Positions 33,949 to 44,224 of a stretch of DNA of 64,000 nucleotides are shown in pieces (within the stretch, counting starts at the first letter, position 1; each line of letters opens with the position of its first letter). The notes under the pieces were generated by a model. It made no database searches. It was not told the origin of the DNA and saw only the letters and a program-made list of their open reading frames with translations. The position numbers and the translations under genes were made by a program. Origin of the DNA: Alteromonas sp. BL110 (GTDB lineage Bacteria; Pseudomonadota; Gammaproteobacteria; Enterobacterales; Alteromonadaceae); the NCBI RefSeq assembly GCF_003443615.1, contig NZ_CP031967.1, positions 3,782,001 through 3,846,000 on the forward strand. The letters run 5' to 3'.

Positions 33949-34647
33949 TTAAAGTTCTGTTTTTAAAATAATATTGCCGCTCTCGGTTACAATGTCTAAA
34001 CCTTTATCAGGTACATGATCAAATTTCTTTTGGCGTTTCAAGAGTAACGTCGTTGATGAGTTATCGTCTTTTAAAGAAGTAGTAGTGTCCGCTAACTTAG
34101 TTAGATACACCGCCCAGTATTCAACGTGAGGTGTTGAATAGTCTTTATAAAAAGCAACACCAATTTGGTCTTGCTCTTCATAAAACGGAAGTTCGCCTAA
34201 CAAGTGCTGTCGATGAGAGTTAGACCTTTTCAATGCGTACCAAACATCAACAGCCGTAGTGTACCCGCCCGCTAACGCTTCAACTTGGTTGCTCATAGCC
34301 TTACCATAATATTCAGGTAGAGTGAGCCCCGCATTTCGAATGCGAGTGTTAGGGCTACCACCTAAAAAATGTGAAACTAAGCCTCTGTCGGCCATATCTT
34401 TCACTTTGACTTCAGCTAATTCAACGAGTGTCGGGTTGCACTGCAGCAGATTGCGTTTTTGCCCTTTATCGTTAGCAATAAGTAAAGACAAGGCTTGAGC
34501 TTGCTCAGTATTACCACAGGTAACGGGGTTGGCGAAGCTAGTACTTTGGGCAATCAGAGCAATTAGCGTAGCTATAATGAATTTTTGACAAAAAAGGCCG
34601 CTTTCGCGGCCTTTTATTCTGGGGATTGAACTAAGCAGCTTTACCAC
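33949..34647 (-). CDS. CAP-domain (SCP-like) exported protein, start uncertain
   Basis: Up to 232 residues. After a hydrophobic export segment ([16 protein letters not shown]), the CAP pattern appears: [28 protein letters not shown] with the conserved His, [42 protein letters not shown] and [15 protein letters not shown] proteins are secreted; bacterial functions are poorly known. The only standard start in frame is GTG at 34647, which overlaps the end of fadE by 17 nt and places the fadE terminator hairpin inside the first codons. A non-standard ATT start after the hairpin is the alternative. Confidence 0.7.
   Translation of the reverse strand: MVKLLSSIPRIKGRESGLFCQKFIIATLIALIAQSTSFANPVTCGNTEQAQALSLLIANDKGQKRNLLQCNPTLVELAEVKVKDMADRGLVSHFLGGSPNTRIRNAGLTLPEYYGKAMSNQVEALAGGYTTAVDVWYALKRSNSHRQHLLGELPFYEEQDQIGVAFYKDYSTPHVEYWAVYLTKLADTTTSLKDDNSSTTLLLKRQKKFDHVPDKGLDIVTESGNIILKTEL
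34589..34616 (-). terminator. Terminator hairpin after fadE, inside the CAP ORF
   Basis: GGCCGC and GCGGCC pair around a TTTC/GAAA loop; leftward it is followed by six Ts. It falls 15-42 nt after the fadE stop and within the presumed N-terminal codons of the next gene, so it may act as attenuator of read-through. Confidence 0.85.
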
Positions 34648-37093
34648 CTCGTTTCTTAGCAGCTGACGTTGAGTTAACTTTAGCTACTAACTCTTCGTGA
34701 TCGAAATCATCAACGTTAATGGTGCGAAGTCGTCCTGCTTCTGTCTTGCGTAGCAAGTTCGCTTCTTCTTCGTTAATAACATCTTCAGCTAATGCCTCAT
34801 CAGCCAGTACGTCCAATCGAGTGAACGGTAGCTTGGCTTTCTTGTGTTTACAAATGCGCTCAAAGATAGGCTCACTCGCTAATACATCGTCAAGTGTTTG
34901 TTCTAGGTCGCCAAACAAACTGCCTTCCTCGCGTGTTAGATACTGGCCATAGCCTAAACGGCTACGTGCAGTTGAAGGCGTTTGAAGCATTTGTGCAATA
35001 GCATGCTCTGTTTTATCAGAAGGCTTGCCAATACGACGACCAAACGGAATTACCATAACGCGAAGCGCTGCCGCAATTGCACGGTTAGGGAAGTTCGCTA
35101 AGAAGTCATCAATTGCTGTCTCAATGTCGTGCAATGTGGTTTGCATCGCCCAATGAAGAAGCGGAAGATCTTCTTTCAAGCGTCCTTCTTCGTCGAAGCG
35201 CTTCAAAGTAGTGCTGCCCATGTAAAGGCCACTTAAAATATCACCTAAACGCGCAGATAAACGCTCGCGACGCTTAAGGTCACCACCAAGTACACCCATA
35301 GAAACATCAGTAAGAAGTGCTAGGTTAGCGCTATAACCTTGAAGCAGTTTATAGTAACGCGCTGTTTCATCAGTAAATGGAGCACTGCTAAACGCACCAT
35401 TAGTTAGTGAGAACCAAATACTGCGCACAGTATTAGCTACTGCAAAGCCGATATGACCGAATACTGCCTTATCAAACGCTTGAAGCGCCTCTTTCTTGTC
35501 TTCAATAGATGCAGCTTCAATTTCTTTAAGCACATAAGGGTGACAACGCATCGCGCCTTGACCGAATATCATCATGTTACGAGTAAGGATGTTTGCACCT
35601 TCAACCGTAATTGAAACAGGTACACCTTGATAGCCGCGACCCAAATAGTTGTTTGGCCCAAGCATTACGCCCTTACCGCCGTGAACATCCATCGCGTCGT
35701 TGATGACTTGACGCATTTTTTCGGTTAAGTGGTACTTACAAATTGCTGAGATAACAGAAGGTTTCTCGCCTAGGTCAACACCCACTGTTGAAAAGCGCGT
35801 TACACCATCCATCAAGTAGGCATTACCACCAATACGCGCAAGCATTTCTTCAACACCTTCCATATGGCCTACAGGCATACGGAATTGACGACGAATACGT
35901 GCATATGCACCTGTTGCAAGTGAAACAGATTTTGCGCCACCAGCAGCAGACGAAGGTAGGGTAATACAACGTCCTACTGATAAACATTCTACAAGCATGC
36001 GCCATCCGCGACCCGCCATCGCTGGACCACCGATAATGTAATCGATAGGTACAAAGATTTCTTCACCCTTGATAGGTCCATTCTGAAATGGTGTATTAAG
36101 AGGGAAGTGGCGACGACCAATTTCTAGACCTTTAGTATCGCGAGGGATAAGCGCGCAGGTAATACCAGGCTCTTTGTTATCGCCAAGAAGACCTTCAGGA
36201 TCTTGCAGTTTAAAAGCGAGGCCGATAACGGTAGCCACAGGTGCAAGAGTGATATAGCGCTTGTTAAAGGTAAGGCGCATACCCAGTACTTCTTCACCGT
36301 TCCATTCGCCTTTACAAACAACACCAACATCAGGAATTGCACCAGCATCAGAACCAGCTTCAGGACCAGTTAATGCGAAACAAGGGATTTCTTCACCCGC
36401 TGCAAGACGAGGTAGATAGTGATCTTGTTGCTCTTTCGTACCATAGTGTTGTAGTAGTTCGCCCGGGCCTAGTGAGTTTGGCACACCAACCGTGCTCGAT
36501 AGTACCGCACTTACGCCTGCAAGCTTTTGCAGAACACGTGATTGTGCGTAGGCTGAAAATTCAAGACCGCCATATTCTTTCTTTATAATCATGGCAAAGA
36601 ATTTGTGTTCTTTCAAAAACTGCCAAATTTCAGGAGGTAGGTCTGCATCTTTGTGGTTAATTTGCCACTCATCGACCATAGAGCAAACTTTATCACAAGG
36701 CCCGTCTAAGAATGCCTGTTCTTCTGCTGTTAGGCGACCTTTAGGGATGCGGTGAAGCTTGTCCCAGTCCGGCTTACCGCTAAAGATATCGCCGTCCCAC
36801 CAAACGGTGCCCGCGTCGATAGCTTCTTGTTCTGTGCTCGACATTTCCGGCATAACCTTGCGATAGAAGGCAAGCAGCTTTTTAGAAATGTGCTGTTTTC
36901 TGATATTAGCAAGCGTGAACGGCAGTGTTAAAGCAAGGAACACTACCCAACCTAGCAGGCCGATATCACCGAAAAGGGTGCCTAAAATCATAACACCTGC
37001 GCCCATGGCAACAGCTGTTACCAAGCTGGTACGCTGATAGCTAGCAATCGCTAGTGTCAGAACGACCAGTAAAAACCATATAAAATCTGCCAT
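34631..37093 (-). CDS. fadE: Acyl-CoA dehydrogenase FadE
   Basis: An 820-residue enzyme, the long FadE type rather than the short mammalian form. Residues 1-60 carry two to three membrane helices ([31 protein letters not shown]). The catalytic part includes [41 protein letters not shown] and [17 protein letters not shown]. It performs the first step of fatty acid beta-oxidation, probably at the inner membrane. A FadR-like operator lies 84-100 bp upstream of the start, suggesting repression in the absence of fatty acids. Confidence 0.95.
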   Translation of the reverse strand: MADFIWFLLVVLTLAIASYQRTSLVTAVAMGAGVMILGTLFGDIGLLGWVVFLALTLPFTLANIRKQHISKKLLAFYRKVMPEMSSTEQEAIDAGTVWWDGDIFSGKPDWDKLHRIPKGRLTAEEQAFLDGPCDKVCSMVDEWQINHKDADLPPEIWQFLKEHKFFAMIIKKEYGGLEFSAYAQSRVLQKLAGVSAVLSSTVGVPNSLGPGELLQHYGTKEQQDHYLPRLAAGEEIPCFALTGPEAGSDAGAIPDVGVVCKGEWNGEEVLGMRLTFNKRYITLAPVATVIGLAFKLQDPEGLLGDNKEPGITCALIPRDTKGLEIGRRHFPLNTPFQNGPIKGEEIFVPIDYIIGGPAMAGRGWRMLVECLSVGRCITLPSSAAGGAKSVSLATGAYARIRRQFRMPVGHMEGVEEMLARIGGNAYLMDGVTRFSTVGVDLGEKPSVISAICKYHLTEKMRQVINDAMDVHGGKGVMLGPNNYLGRGYQGVPVSITVEGANILTRNMMIFGQGAMRCHPYVLKEIEAASIEDKKEALQAFDKAVFGHIGFAVANTVRSIWFSLTNGAFSSAPFTDETARYYKLLQGYSANLALLTDVSMGVLGGDLKRRERLSARLGDILSGLYMGSTTLKRFDEEGRLKEDLPLLHWAMQTTLHDIETAIDDFLANFPNRAIAAALRVMVIPFGRRIGKPSDKTEHAIAQMLQTPSTARSRLGYGQYLTREEGSLFGDLEQTLDDVLASEPIFERICKHKKAKLPFTRLDVLADEALAEDVINEEEANLLRKTEAGRLRTINVDDFDHEELVAKVNSTSAAKKRGGKAA

Positions 37094-37176
37094 ACTTCAC
37101 TCCTGAAAGGCGTTAAACGTTACACTTGTCATTTCCTCGGTTCTATAAAAACGCTTCAAAAAAAGTCGTTAACAAT

Positions 37177-37193
37177 CGAGGTCTGACCAGCAT
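37177..37193 (-). promoter_or_regulatory. FadR-like operator upstream of fadE
   Basis: Leftward strand reads ATGCTGGTCAGACCTCG. The core CTGGTCAGACCT matches the FadR consensus of enterobacterial fad promoters (CTGGTCnGACCT). It lies in the 384-bp gap 37094-37477 before fadE; the rest of that gap holds a terminator and no visible gene. Confidence 0.6.
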
Positions 37194-37389
37194 GCTGTAA
37201 ACCTATTATTTAATAGGGCAAAGATCAAGATTTTTACATGAATATTCTATTAACAACGACATAAATAATAGGGTAGTGGGCATCACTACTTATAAGTATA
37301 GTCGCTACTTATATTGGGCGATTGAAAATGTGAATTGCGACTGTTTTAAAGTGGGTAAGCAGCAGACGTGCAACATATGTTTGTTAATA

Positions 37390-37427
37390 AAAAAGCACGC
37401 CTAAATCTTATTTAAAGCGTGCTTTAT
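37390..37427 (-). terminator. Terminator of the purM-purN-DUF3108 unit
   Basis: AAAGCACGC and GCGTGCTTT pair with a 15-nt AT-rich loop; leftward the stem is followed by six Ts. It lies about 50 nt beyond the DUF3108 stop codon. Confidence 0.8.
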
Positions 37428-37477
37428 TGCATGTTGAATAAGTTGTTACAAAACGAGCTGTATCGTTTTAGTACACT

Positions 37478-38230
37478 TCACAGTATTTCAAACGACTTGA
37501 GCTTGATATCACCTTGCTCATCACCGTCTTTAAACTGCTGAAGTCTAACCAGTGTATAGTTTAGCGATGGTGCGAACCAAGCAAAGGTTTCACGTTTCTT
37601 CGATTCCCTAATGAGCTTTACTTTAACTGCTTCAACTTTTCCAAACGGCAGCGACAATACTTCTTTATCTACTACCTGCACGCCATAGTGGCGTAGCTGC
37701 CCACGATAATTAACAAAGTTATAGTCTAGCGACTTTTTACCTGCGGCTAGCTGTTTGGCCAAATCTATCCGATAAATTTGATTATCAAATTCACCATTCC
37801 AGTCGAAGGTTTCGCCATTTTCGACTTCAATTTTACCTTGTCCTTGCTGACTGAATGTTACTTTAAGCTCTTTATCCGGCCCAGTTCCTGAGCGGTTATA
37901 GTAATACTCAGAGGGCACAACCGTATCTTCGTTTACCGTGAAGATAGAGTGCTCGCTGCGTTTGTCTGACAAGAAAAACTTCGAAACCTTGGATGTATAA
38001 ATTAAGGAATATTGTTGGTTGCCTAAATTCGAAAGCTCAATATTCGCTTCGCCTACGTCGTCACCCCATTTGTAAGCGGTATAAGTAGCCTTATAAGGCT
38101 GAAGCGATAGTTCAGTTTCCTCGGCATGGGACATTGTTTGTGCGTTCCCTGAGATGGATACCGCTAACAGTGCACCAACAGCAAAAGGCTTAATCGCTTG
38201 CATAACCAGATTCTGGTAGTTCTTGCTCAT
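37478..38230 (-). CDS. DUF3108 domain protein, exported
   Basis: A 250-residue protein with signal peptide (about 1-30). The mature part (LQPYKATYTAYKWGDDVGEANIELSNLGNQQYSLIYTSKV; EHSIFTVNEDTVVPSEYYYNRSGTG; FDWNGEFDNQIYRIDL) follows the DUF3108 pattern, a beta-rich periplasmic domain, function unknown. Its ATG overlaps the end of purN by 41 bp; an internal ATG nine codons later (38203) is an alternative. Overlap with purN suggests co-transcription. Confidence 0.82.
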   Translation of the reverse strand: MSKNYQNLVMQAIKPFAVGALLAVSISGNAQTMSHAEETELSLQPYKATYTAYKWGDDVGEANIELSNLGNQQYSLIYTSKVSKFFLSDKRSEHSIFTVNEDTVVPSEYYYNRSGTGPDKELKVTFSQQGQGKIEVENGETFDWNGEFDNQIYRIDLAKQLAAGKKSLDYNFVNYRGQLRHYGVQVVDKEVLSLPFGKVEAVKVKLIRESKKRETFAWFAPSLNYTLVRLQQFKDGDEQGDIKLKSFEIL

Positions 38231-38840
38231 CTAAAACTGCCTTATTGTTTTGCATCGATAATCGACCAGCACTAAACCATGATAGTACTAGCGGATAGAT
38301 GCGGCGTTCTTGTTCCTGAACACGCTCAGCCAAGTCACTAGCTGTGTCTTCATCAAACACAGGCACACGACTTTGAATGATAACCGGGCCACCATCAAGT
38401 TCAGGTGTAACAAAGTGTACACTTACACCGTGCTCTTTATCTCCATTGTCAATGGCTCGCTGATGCGTATTCAAACCTTTGTACTTCGGCAACAAAGATG
38501 GGTGAATGTTCACTAATTTTCCAGCAAAGCTATCGACAAACTCTGGAGTTAAGATGCGCATAAAGCCAGCAAGTACAACACAGTCTGCGCCAAAAGCATC
38601 AATTTGTGCCTTGAGTGCTTCGTCATAAGACTCTCGAGTATCAAAACCAGTGTGATCAAGACACACGGCTTCGATACCTGCTTCTCTTGCGCGCTCAAGG
38701 CCATAAGCGTTAGGGCGGTTGCTAATTACGCCGCTGATTTTCGCGTTAAGACGGCCGCCTTTTATTTCATCAATAATGGCCTGCAAGTTACTGCCATTAC
38801 CAGAAATAAGTACGCATATTTTGGTTACACTGCTACTCAC
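38190..38840 (-). CDS. purN: Phosphoribosylglycinamide formyltransferase
   Basis: A 216-residue enzyme of purine synthesis, transferring formyl from formyl-THF to [22 protein letters not shown] at the start, [49 protein letters not shown] (conserved Asn-His-Ser) and [19 protein letters not shown] with the catalytic Asp are all present. The start overlaps the end of purM by 4 bp (ATGA), the conserved purMN arrangement. Confidence 0.96.
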   Translation of the reverse strand: MSSSVTKICVLISGNGSNLQAIIDEIKGGRLNAKISGVISNRPNAYGLERAREAGIEAVCLDHTGFDTRESYDEALKAQIDAFGADCVVLAGFMRILTPEFVDSFAGKLVNIHPSLLPKYKGLNTHQRAIDNGDKEHGVSVHFVTPELDGGPVIIQSRVPVFDEDTASDLAERVQEQERRIYPLVLSWFSAGRLSMQNNKAVLDEQELPESGYASD

Positions 38841-39877
38841 GCGTTGATCTCTACTTGCTCTTCGCCGTCTTTTGCAGCGATGTCACCAATAACCCACGCA
38901 TTTTCACCATGTTGCTTAAGGATGTTTAGGGCTGCATCGGTATCGCTTTCATCAACAACGATAACTAAGCCAACACCACAGTTGAAGGTGCGGTACATTT
39001 CATGGCGCGTTACGTTACCGTTTTCTTGTAGCCAAGAGAAGATAGCAGGCCATTCCCACGAACTTTCATCAATTACCACTTTCGCATCTTCAGGAAGTAC
39101 GCGTGGGATGTTTTCCCAGAAGCCGCCGCCTGTTATGTGTGAAATTGCACTAACTTGAACCTCTTCAAGCAAAGCCAATACCGACTTAACGTAAATGCGA
39201 GTAGGCTCAAGTAACTGGTCAATGATTGGCTTACCGTTTAGGCTAGCATTTACATCAGCGCCGCTTACTTCGATGATTTTTCTTACTAAAGAATAACCGT
39301 TTGAGTGTGGGCCCGACGAACCTAAAGCAATGAGCTTTTGGCCTGGTTTAACCTTCGTGCCGTCAATAACGTTATCAGCCTCAACTACACCAACGCAGAA
39401 GCCTGCAATGTCGTAATCGCCATCGTGGTACATGCCGGGCATTTCAGCAGTTTCACCGCCAATAAGCGCACAACCCGCCTGTTCACACCCTGCACCAATA
39501 CCGGTAACCACTGAAGCTGCAACGTCAACATCAAGCTTACCTGTAGCATAATAGTCTAGGAAAAATAGCGGTTCAGCACCTTGCACTATAAGGTCGTTAA
39601 CACACATTGCCACAAGGTCAATGCCTACACCGTCATGACGATTCGCATCCATTGCCACTCTTAGTTTAGTACCTACACCGTCAGTACCTGATACAAGTAG
39701 CGGCTTTTTGTATTTGGTAGGTAGTTCGCAAAGTGCACCAAAACCACCCAAATTACCTTTTACTTCAGGTCTATGGGTTTTCTTGGTAACTGATTTGATG
39801 CGTTCAACAAGTTGATTGCCTGCATCGATATCTACGCCTGCATCTTTGTAACTTAAAGAGGTTTTATTTTCGCTCAC
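38837..39877 (-). CDS. purM: Phosphoribosylformylglycinamidine cyclo-ligase
   Basis: A 346-residue ATP-dependent enzyme, AIR synthetase. [70 protein letters not shown] and [11 protein letters not shown] are the family blocks of this ATP-grasp-like PurM fold. It closes the imidazole ring of purines. First gene of the purM-purN transcript; DUF2066 protein is divergent, upstream. Confidence 0.97.
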   Translation of the reverse strand: MSENKTSLSYKDAGVDIDAGNQLVERIKSVTKKTHRPEVKGNLGGFGALCELPTKYKKPLLVSGTDGVGTKLRVAMDANRHDGVGIDLVAMCVNDLIVQGAEPLFFLDYYATGKLDVDVAASVVTGIGAGCEQAGCALIGGETAEMPGMYHDGDYDIAGFCVGVVEADNVIDGTKVKPGQKLIALGSSGPHSNGYSLVRKIIEVSGADVNASLNGKPIIDQLLEPTRIYVKSVLALLEEVQVSAISHITGGGFWENIPRVLPEDAKVVIDESSWEWPAIFSWLQENGNVTRHEMYRTFNCGVGLVIVVDESDTDAALNILKQHGENAWVIGDIAAKDGEEQVEINA

Positions 39878-40180
39878 GGTTGGGCCCTGAAACTAAGAGG
39901 TAGAAAACCGCGGATTCTACCAGCAAGTCGGCACAAGTCCAATTTGTGACGGCTATTTTATGCGCTTTTTGATCTTTTTTATTTTAAGGGTGAAATTAAA
40001 CTGAATATAAAAGACAATAGAACGCTAGTTTTTGGTGAACATCTTGCTACATAAAATGTCTTGCTCTGATATTAAGAGTGAACAAAGTGAATGGTGGGCT
40101 GCTTTCAAGCGTTTTTTGAAATGTGTTTGGCTCATGGTTGGGTAGGTAAGGAATTGATTTTTAGAGAGTATGGAGTGTCA

Positions 40181-41578
40181 ATGTTGACGGCAGTAATGCG
40201 TAACACCAATAAGGCAAATAAGCAGAGAGTAGGTTTAAAACGTATACTGAGTGCTTCTCTTGTTGCAATACTTAGCTACAGTGCAGTTACGCATGCCGCT
40301 CAGCGCGTAGTTGTTAATGAAGCGCAAGTCCAAGTTGAAGACCAAACACAGCGCACTCAGCAAACAGCACTCAAAAAAGCGCTAAAGCAAGTATTTATTA
40401 AAATGTCGGGCAGCACGAGTGTACTTGACAACGCCGGTGTCAGAGCAGCATTAACATCACCTCAATCGCTACTGCGCTCATATCGCTTTGCGTTTGATAA
40501 AAACAGAACCTACTACATCGCTGAATTCGACCAAGCAAAACTTAATGAGATTCTGCAGCGCGAATTGCTACCGCTTTGGGGCGACAGACGCCCCGAGACT
40601 ATAGTGTGGCTGGCACAGGAAGATGAAAGCGCAACGCGTACCATCCTTGATGAGTCACTCGATACTGAGCTACAGCAAGCACTGAAACAGACTGCTAAAG
40701 AGCGTGGCGTGCCCCTCAGCCTGCCTCTAATGGACTTAACAGACAGCGTTAATATTTCTACTTACGATGTATGGGGACGATTTGTAGAGCCGCTTCGTAA
40801 AGCTTCAATGCGATATAGCGTGGATAACATTATCGGCGCCAGAGTGTATCGCAATGACCCAAATGCGATACCGGAATTACCCGAAAATATTGTGCCGTCA
40901 GGTACAGTGGAATCATTAGATAATGTGCTCGATGATGAAGCGCAGGCTAGACGCCAATATGATCAATCAACCGATTCAACTAACGCAGAAACGAATTCGT
41001 TGCTTGGTAGTGGTGAAGGCCCAATAAACGAGAACGATGCTGTTACTGGTCAGCCTAGCGGAAATGGTGAAAAACCATTGCCTGTAGAACAAATAGAAAA
41101 TACAACAGTACCATTTACAATGAACGAATTTGCCAATTACGCTAAGCGAGCAGATGAAGGCGACTTTGCGCTGGATTGGGTTTTCATCGGCGGTGGTAAA
41201 GTAAGTTACGGTAGCATTTATGGTGATTCACCGGAAGCTTTGGGCAATCAACTGGTAGACGCGTATTCAAATTATCTATCATCGCTTTACGCCGTTGTGG
41301 GGATCGAGGAGTCTGAACGCGAGGTTATCAAAATCTCAATCGCTAACGTTGGTACCATTGCAAGCTATGCCAGTGCCACAGACTATTTAAACAGCTTAAG
41401 TGTAATCGAAAACGCAACCCTCGTAGAGCAATCAGGTACGGTGGCCACTTATTCGTTAACTTTAGTGGGTACGGTCGATGATTTACTTAACAGCGTTAAG
41501 TTAGAAAATAAACTACGTCCTGTAACCGACGCTTACGGGCAAACTGTTAACGGAAACAGTTTCTATTGGAGCAATTAA
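40181..41578 (+). CDS. DUF2066 domain protein, exported
   Basis: A 465-residue protein with a signal peptide (about residues 20-40, ending THA). The mature start AQRVVVNEAQVQVEDQTQRTQQTALKKALKQVFIKMSGS and SLLRSYRFAFDKNRTYYIAEFDQAKL are DUF2066 signatures. The region at about 240-300 is acidic and low-complexity. Function unknown; the purM-DUF2066-hda order is conserved in gammaproteobacteria. The ATG at 40181 has TGGAGTG upstream and is preferred to a longer frame starting at 40091. hda follows 6 nt later. Confidence 0.85.
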   Translation: MLTAVMRNTNKANKQRVGLKRILSASLVAILSYSAVTHAAQRVVVNEAQVQVEDQTQRTQQTALKKALKQVFIKMSGSTSVLDNAGVRAALTSPQSLLRSYRFAFDKNRTYYIAEFDQAKLNEILQRELLPLWGDRRPETIVWLAQEDESATRTILDESLDTELQQALKQTAKERGVPLSLPLMDLTDSVNISTYDVWGRFVEPLRKASMRYSVDNIIGARVYRNDPNAIPELPENIVPSGTVESLDNVLDDEAQARRQYDQSTDSTNAETNSLLGSGEGPINENDAVTGQPSGNGEKPLPVEQIENTTVPFTMNEFANYAKRADEGDFALDWVFIGGGKVSYGSIYGDSPEALGNQLVDAYSNYLSSLYAVVGIEESEREVIKISIANVGTIASYASATDYLNSLSVIENATLVEQSGTVATYSLTLVGTVDDLLNSVKLENKLRPVTDAYGQTVNGNSFYWSN

Positions 41579-41584
41579 ATTAGC

Positions 41585-42322
41585 ATGCAGCTGCCTTTGC
41601 CCGTAACGCTACCTGTAGACGAAAATTTTGATAGTTTCGTTTCTACGGGTAACGAAGAAGTGGTTTCAGTGCTAGAGCAAATTTCAGAAGCGCTACCACT
41701 TTGGCGAGATACCTCAAAGTTGAGTGCTTTGGCTTCATTACAACTTCCACTGCTAACCTTATTAGGCAGCAGTGCAGTAGGCAAAAGTCACCTACTGTTT
41801 GCCACCTGCCATCAATTAGCAGGCAGAACAGTCAATCACCTGTACTTAAATCTTAATGACTACAAAGCGTGGTCGTTAGATATTTTCGAAGGGTTAGAAA
41901 ACCTGTCGCTTATAGCATTAGACAACATACACGCTATAGCTGGTGATAAGCGCTGGGAAGAAGCGCTGTTTGATTTATTCAATCGTGTTATGGAAGCTAA
42001 ACAAGCCATGGTAATTTGTACCAGCCATTTGGGTCCATCAAACCCGGCATTCGTGCTTCCTGACTTGCGTTCCCGCTTGGCGTGGGGTGTTATTTATCAC
42101 GTTAATCAGCTTGATGATAGCGGTCGTGAAGAGGCGGTACGCCTGCGCGCTGAAGAGCGGGGCCTTAAGCTTTCAAACCAAGCACTGCAGTTTCTACTGC
42201 ATCACAGCGAACGAGATCTAAAGAGCCTCATGTCTTTGCTTGCCCGCCTAGACACACGCTCACTCCAAGAACAAAAACGCCTATCGGTGGGCATGGTTAA
42301 GCGCGAGCTTAACCTAAATTAG
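41585..42322 (+). CDS. hda: DnaA regulatory inactivator Hda
   Basis: A 245-residue AAA+ protein related to DnaA domain III. Residues 2-7 (QLPLPV) are the beta-clamp-binding motif; GSSAVGKSH at 61-69 is Walker A, LIALDNIHAI is Walker B, and DLRSRLAWGV carries the arginine finger. With the clamp it stimulates ATP hydrolysis by DnaA, preventing re-initiation. The last codons (KRELNLN-stop) are the source of the tandem repeat that follows. Confidence 0.95.
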   Translation: MQLPLPVTLPVDENFDSFVSTGNEEVVSVLEQISEALPLWRDTSKLSALASLQLPLLTLLGSSAVGKSHLLFATCHQLAGRTVNHLYLNLNDYKAWSLDIFEGLENLSLIALDNIHAIAGDKRWEEALFDLFNRVMEAKQAMVICTSHLGPSNPAFVLPDLRSRLAWGVIYHVNQLDDSGREEAVRLRAEERGLKLSNQALQFLLHHSERDLKSLMSLLARLDTRSLQEQKRLSVGMVKRELNLN

Positions 42323-42464
42323 CTAAAGCGCGAGCTTAACCTAGATTAGCTAAGCGGGAGCTTAACCTAGATTAGCTGAGCGGGAGCTTAACCTAGATTA
42401 GCTGAGCGGGAGCTTAAACTAGATTAGCTAAGCGGGAGCTTAACCTGAATTAGCTAAAGTGCAG
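42301..42464. repeat. 26-bp tandem repeat seeded by the hda 3' end
   Basis: Six head-to-tail copies begin at 42301, 42328, 42354, 42380, 42406 and 42432. The unit is close to GCGGGAGCTTAACCTAGATT plus AGCTAA. The first copy is the end of hda itself (coding RELNLN and its TAG stop), with CGCGAG instead of CGGGAG; later copies diverge by a base or two. AGCTTAA...TTAGCT arms give each unit an imperfect palindrome. Confidence 0.95.
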
Positions 42465-42548
42465 ATTTATGTCCACTACAAAAAGCCAGTTGCCAGATAG
42501 AGTCCAATACGGGTGAAAAGCTTAGAGAAACGCTGTATCACCCAACCG

Positions 42549-42971
42549 CTACTGTTGCCCTTGCTCAAAACGCGCTTTTTCTTCTTTCATTTCTTCTTTG
42601 AGCTTTTTAATGCCTAGCCCCAGTTCGCGACCACGTTTTCTCGCAAAGGCGCTGCATCCAACAAACATGCCGGTGCACAAAATAATTTCTACTACCGCAT
42701 ACCAGCGCTCAGCAGGCACAGCGTAGGCAACGGTACACCCGTGAATGAGGTAAAATAAGACTACAAAATTCGCCCAAGCGTGAGTGTATGGCTTGCCTTT
42801 TAATACGCCCCAATAGGGTAACAATAAGGGTAGAATATAAAATAGGGCAATAAAGACTGGGGAGTAAGTATGCTCTTTAGTAAATGTAAATTGCCAGAGC
42901 GTTATCCATATGATTAGCCCAGTATGACTGATAAGTGCTAGATAGCGAAAGAAACGCGTATCTGGTGCCAT
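42549..42971 (-). CDS. DUF2069 family membrane protein
   Basis: A 140-residue protein with four predicted helices (about 7-28, 38-57, 68-88, 95-112), then a charged tail ending in a coiled-coil-like KKLKEEMKEEKARFEQGQQ. LLPYWGVLKGKPYTHAWANFVVLFYLIHG is typical of DUF2069. The arsC-wrbA-DUF2069 order is common in Alteromonadales. Function unknown. Confidence 0.82.
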   Translation of the reverse strand: MAPDTRFFRYLALISHTGLIIWITLWQFTFTKEHTYSPVFIALFYILPLLLPYWGVLKGKPYTHAWANFVVLFYLIHGCTVAYAVPAERWYAVVEIILCTGMFVGCSAFARKRGRELGLGIKKLKEEMKEEKARFEQGQQ

Positions 42972-43045
42972 GTTTATTCTCCGAAGAAATCAGGTTTTAA
43001 TTTTTATCTAAACGTTGTGGCGATACGCGTTTGTCGTATCGCAAA

Positions 43046-43654
43046 TCAATCGTTATTCGCCAGTCTCTTTGCAAACGTCGCCAAACGCTTACCTTGAGCA
43101 AAGCACAGTGCTTTTTCATCCGCGCTTAGTTGCTCTGGTGCACTTAAACTGTGGTGCGCGACATGTGTTACACCATAAGGGCTACCGCCCATAGTTGTGT
43201 TGTGCAGTTCTGGTTCGCTGTATGGAAGACCGCAAATTACCATACCGTGATGAATAAGCGGTATCATCATAGACAACAGCGTGGACTCTTGGCCACCGTG
43301 CATGGTTGATGACGAAGTAAAAACGCAGGCCGGTTTATCAATCAGTGTACCCTTCAACCATTGGCTGCTTGTCGAGTCTAAAAAGTGTTTAACTGGCGCG
43401 GCCATGTTGCCAAAGCGAGTAGGGCTACCAAGAGCCAACGCGCTACATTGTTCAAGTTCCTGAAGTGTAACCTCGGGGACTACACTTGCAGCATCTTTTG
43501 ACACATCTTCAGAGGTGCTACTCGATTCGTTAATACTTTTAACCGTGCGCACTATAACCGGCACATTTTGTGACGATATTCCCTGGGCGATAGCATCGGC
43601 TAAACGCTTGGTACTGCCATGTCGACTGTAATAAAGTACAAGAACGGGTTGCAC
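43046..43654 (-). CDS. wrbA: NAD(P)H:quinone oxidoreductase, WrbA type
   Basis: A 202-residue flavodoxin-like protein: LVLYYSRHGSTKRLADAIA is the FMN phosphate loop and LGSPTRFGNMAAPVKHFLDSTS the conserved WrbA block, then KPACVFTSSSTMHGGQESTLLSMMIPLIHHGMVI. WrbA reduces quinones by two electrons, protecting from redox stress. The start is GTG, sharing a base with the arsC stop (TAGTG), so translation is coupled. Confidence 0.9.
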   Translation of the reverse strand: MQPVLVLYYSRHGSTKRLADAIAQGISSQNVPVIVRTVKSINESSSTSEDVSKDAASVVPEVTLQELEQCSALALGSPTRFGNMAAPVKHFLDSTSSQWLKGTLIDKPACVFTSSSTMHGGQESTLLSMMIPLIHHGMVICGLPYSEPELHNTTMGGSPYGVTHVAHHSLSAPEQLSADEKALCFAQGKRLATFAKRLANND

Positions 43655-44007
43655 TACAAAATATCCAATACCGATTCAGGCGGTCGACCGATACGTGCCT
43701 TCTCACCTTTAATAACAATAGGACGTTCTATTAGTTTCGGCGTCTGAGCCATGGCGTTGAAAAGTGCTTCATCAGATAATTCTTCGTCACCTAAATTAGC
43801 TTCTTTGTACTCTTTCTCTTTTGTACGCATCATATCCCTAACCGATTCAAGGTTAAGTTTTTTAAATATCGCTTTAAGCCCTTGTGCATCTAGGGGATGT
43901 TTTAAATATTCAACCACCACTGGCGCTTCACCTTTTTCTTCGAGTAGCGCAAGTGTTTGTCTGCTCTTAGAACAGCGTGGATTATGAATAATAGTAATGT
44001 CTGACAT
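43654..44007 (-). CDS. arsC: Arsenate reductase (glutaredoxin-type ArsC)
   Basis: A 117-residue ArsC-family protein: IIHNPRCSKSRQTLALLEEKG with redox-active Cys12, then VVEYLKHPL, RTKEKEYKEANL, and PIVIKGEKARIGRPPESVLDIL with the conserved Arg residues for arsenate. The family also includes YffB-like proteins without arsenate activity; no other ars genes are near. Coupled to wrbA downstream. Confidence 0.88.
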   Translation of the reverse strand: MSDITIIHNPRCSKSRQTLALLEEKGEAPVVVEYLKHPLDAQGLKAIFKKLNLESVRDMMRTKEKEYKEANLGDEELSDEALFNAMAQTPKLIERPIVIKGEKARIGRPPESVLDIL

Positions 44008-44224
44008 ATAGGCCCCTTTTCAAAGTTTTTACTTTTGGCGCGAACTATTGCGTTTTTGCTTCTTAATATCAAGCAGTTTACGCCTAGTTGTTAATAAAGT
44101 GCGCAATATACCTCTGCATCGTGCTAAATCAGAAAGGAGCTTAACGAAGGGTGTTTCAAATTCTATTAGAGAAGGGGTGAAGAATCTGGCACTATGGCAA
44201 AAACAAATGTAATTAGAGGGTTGC

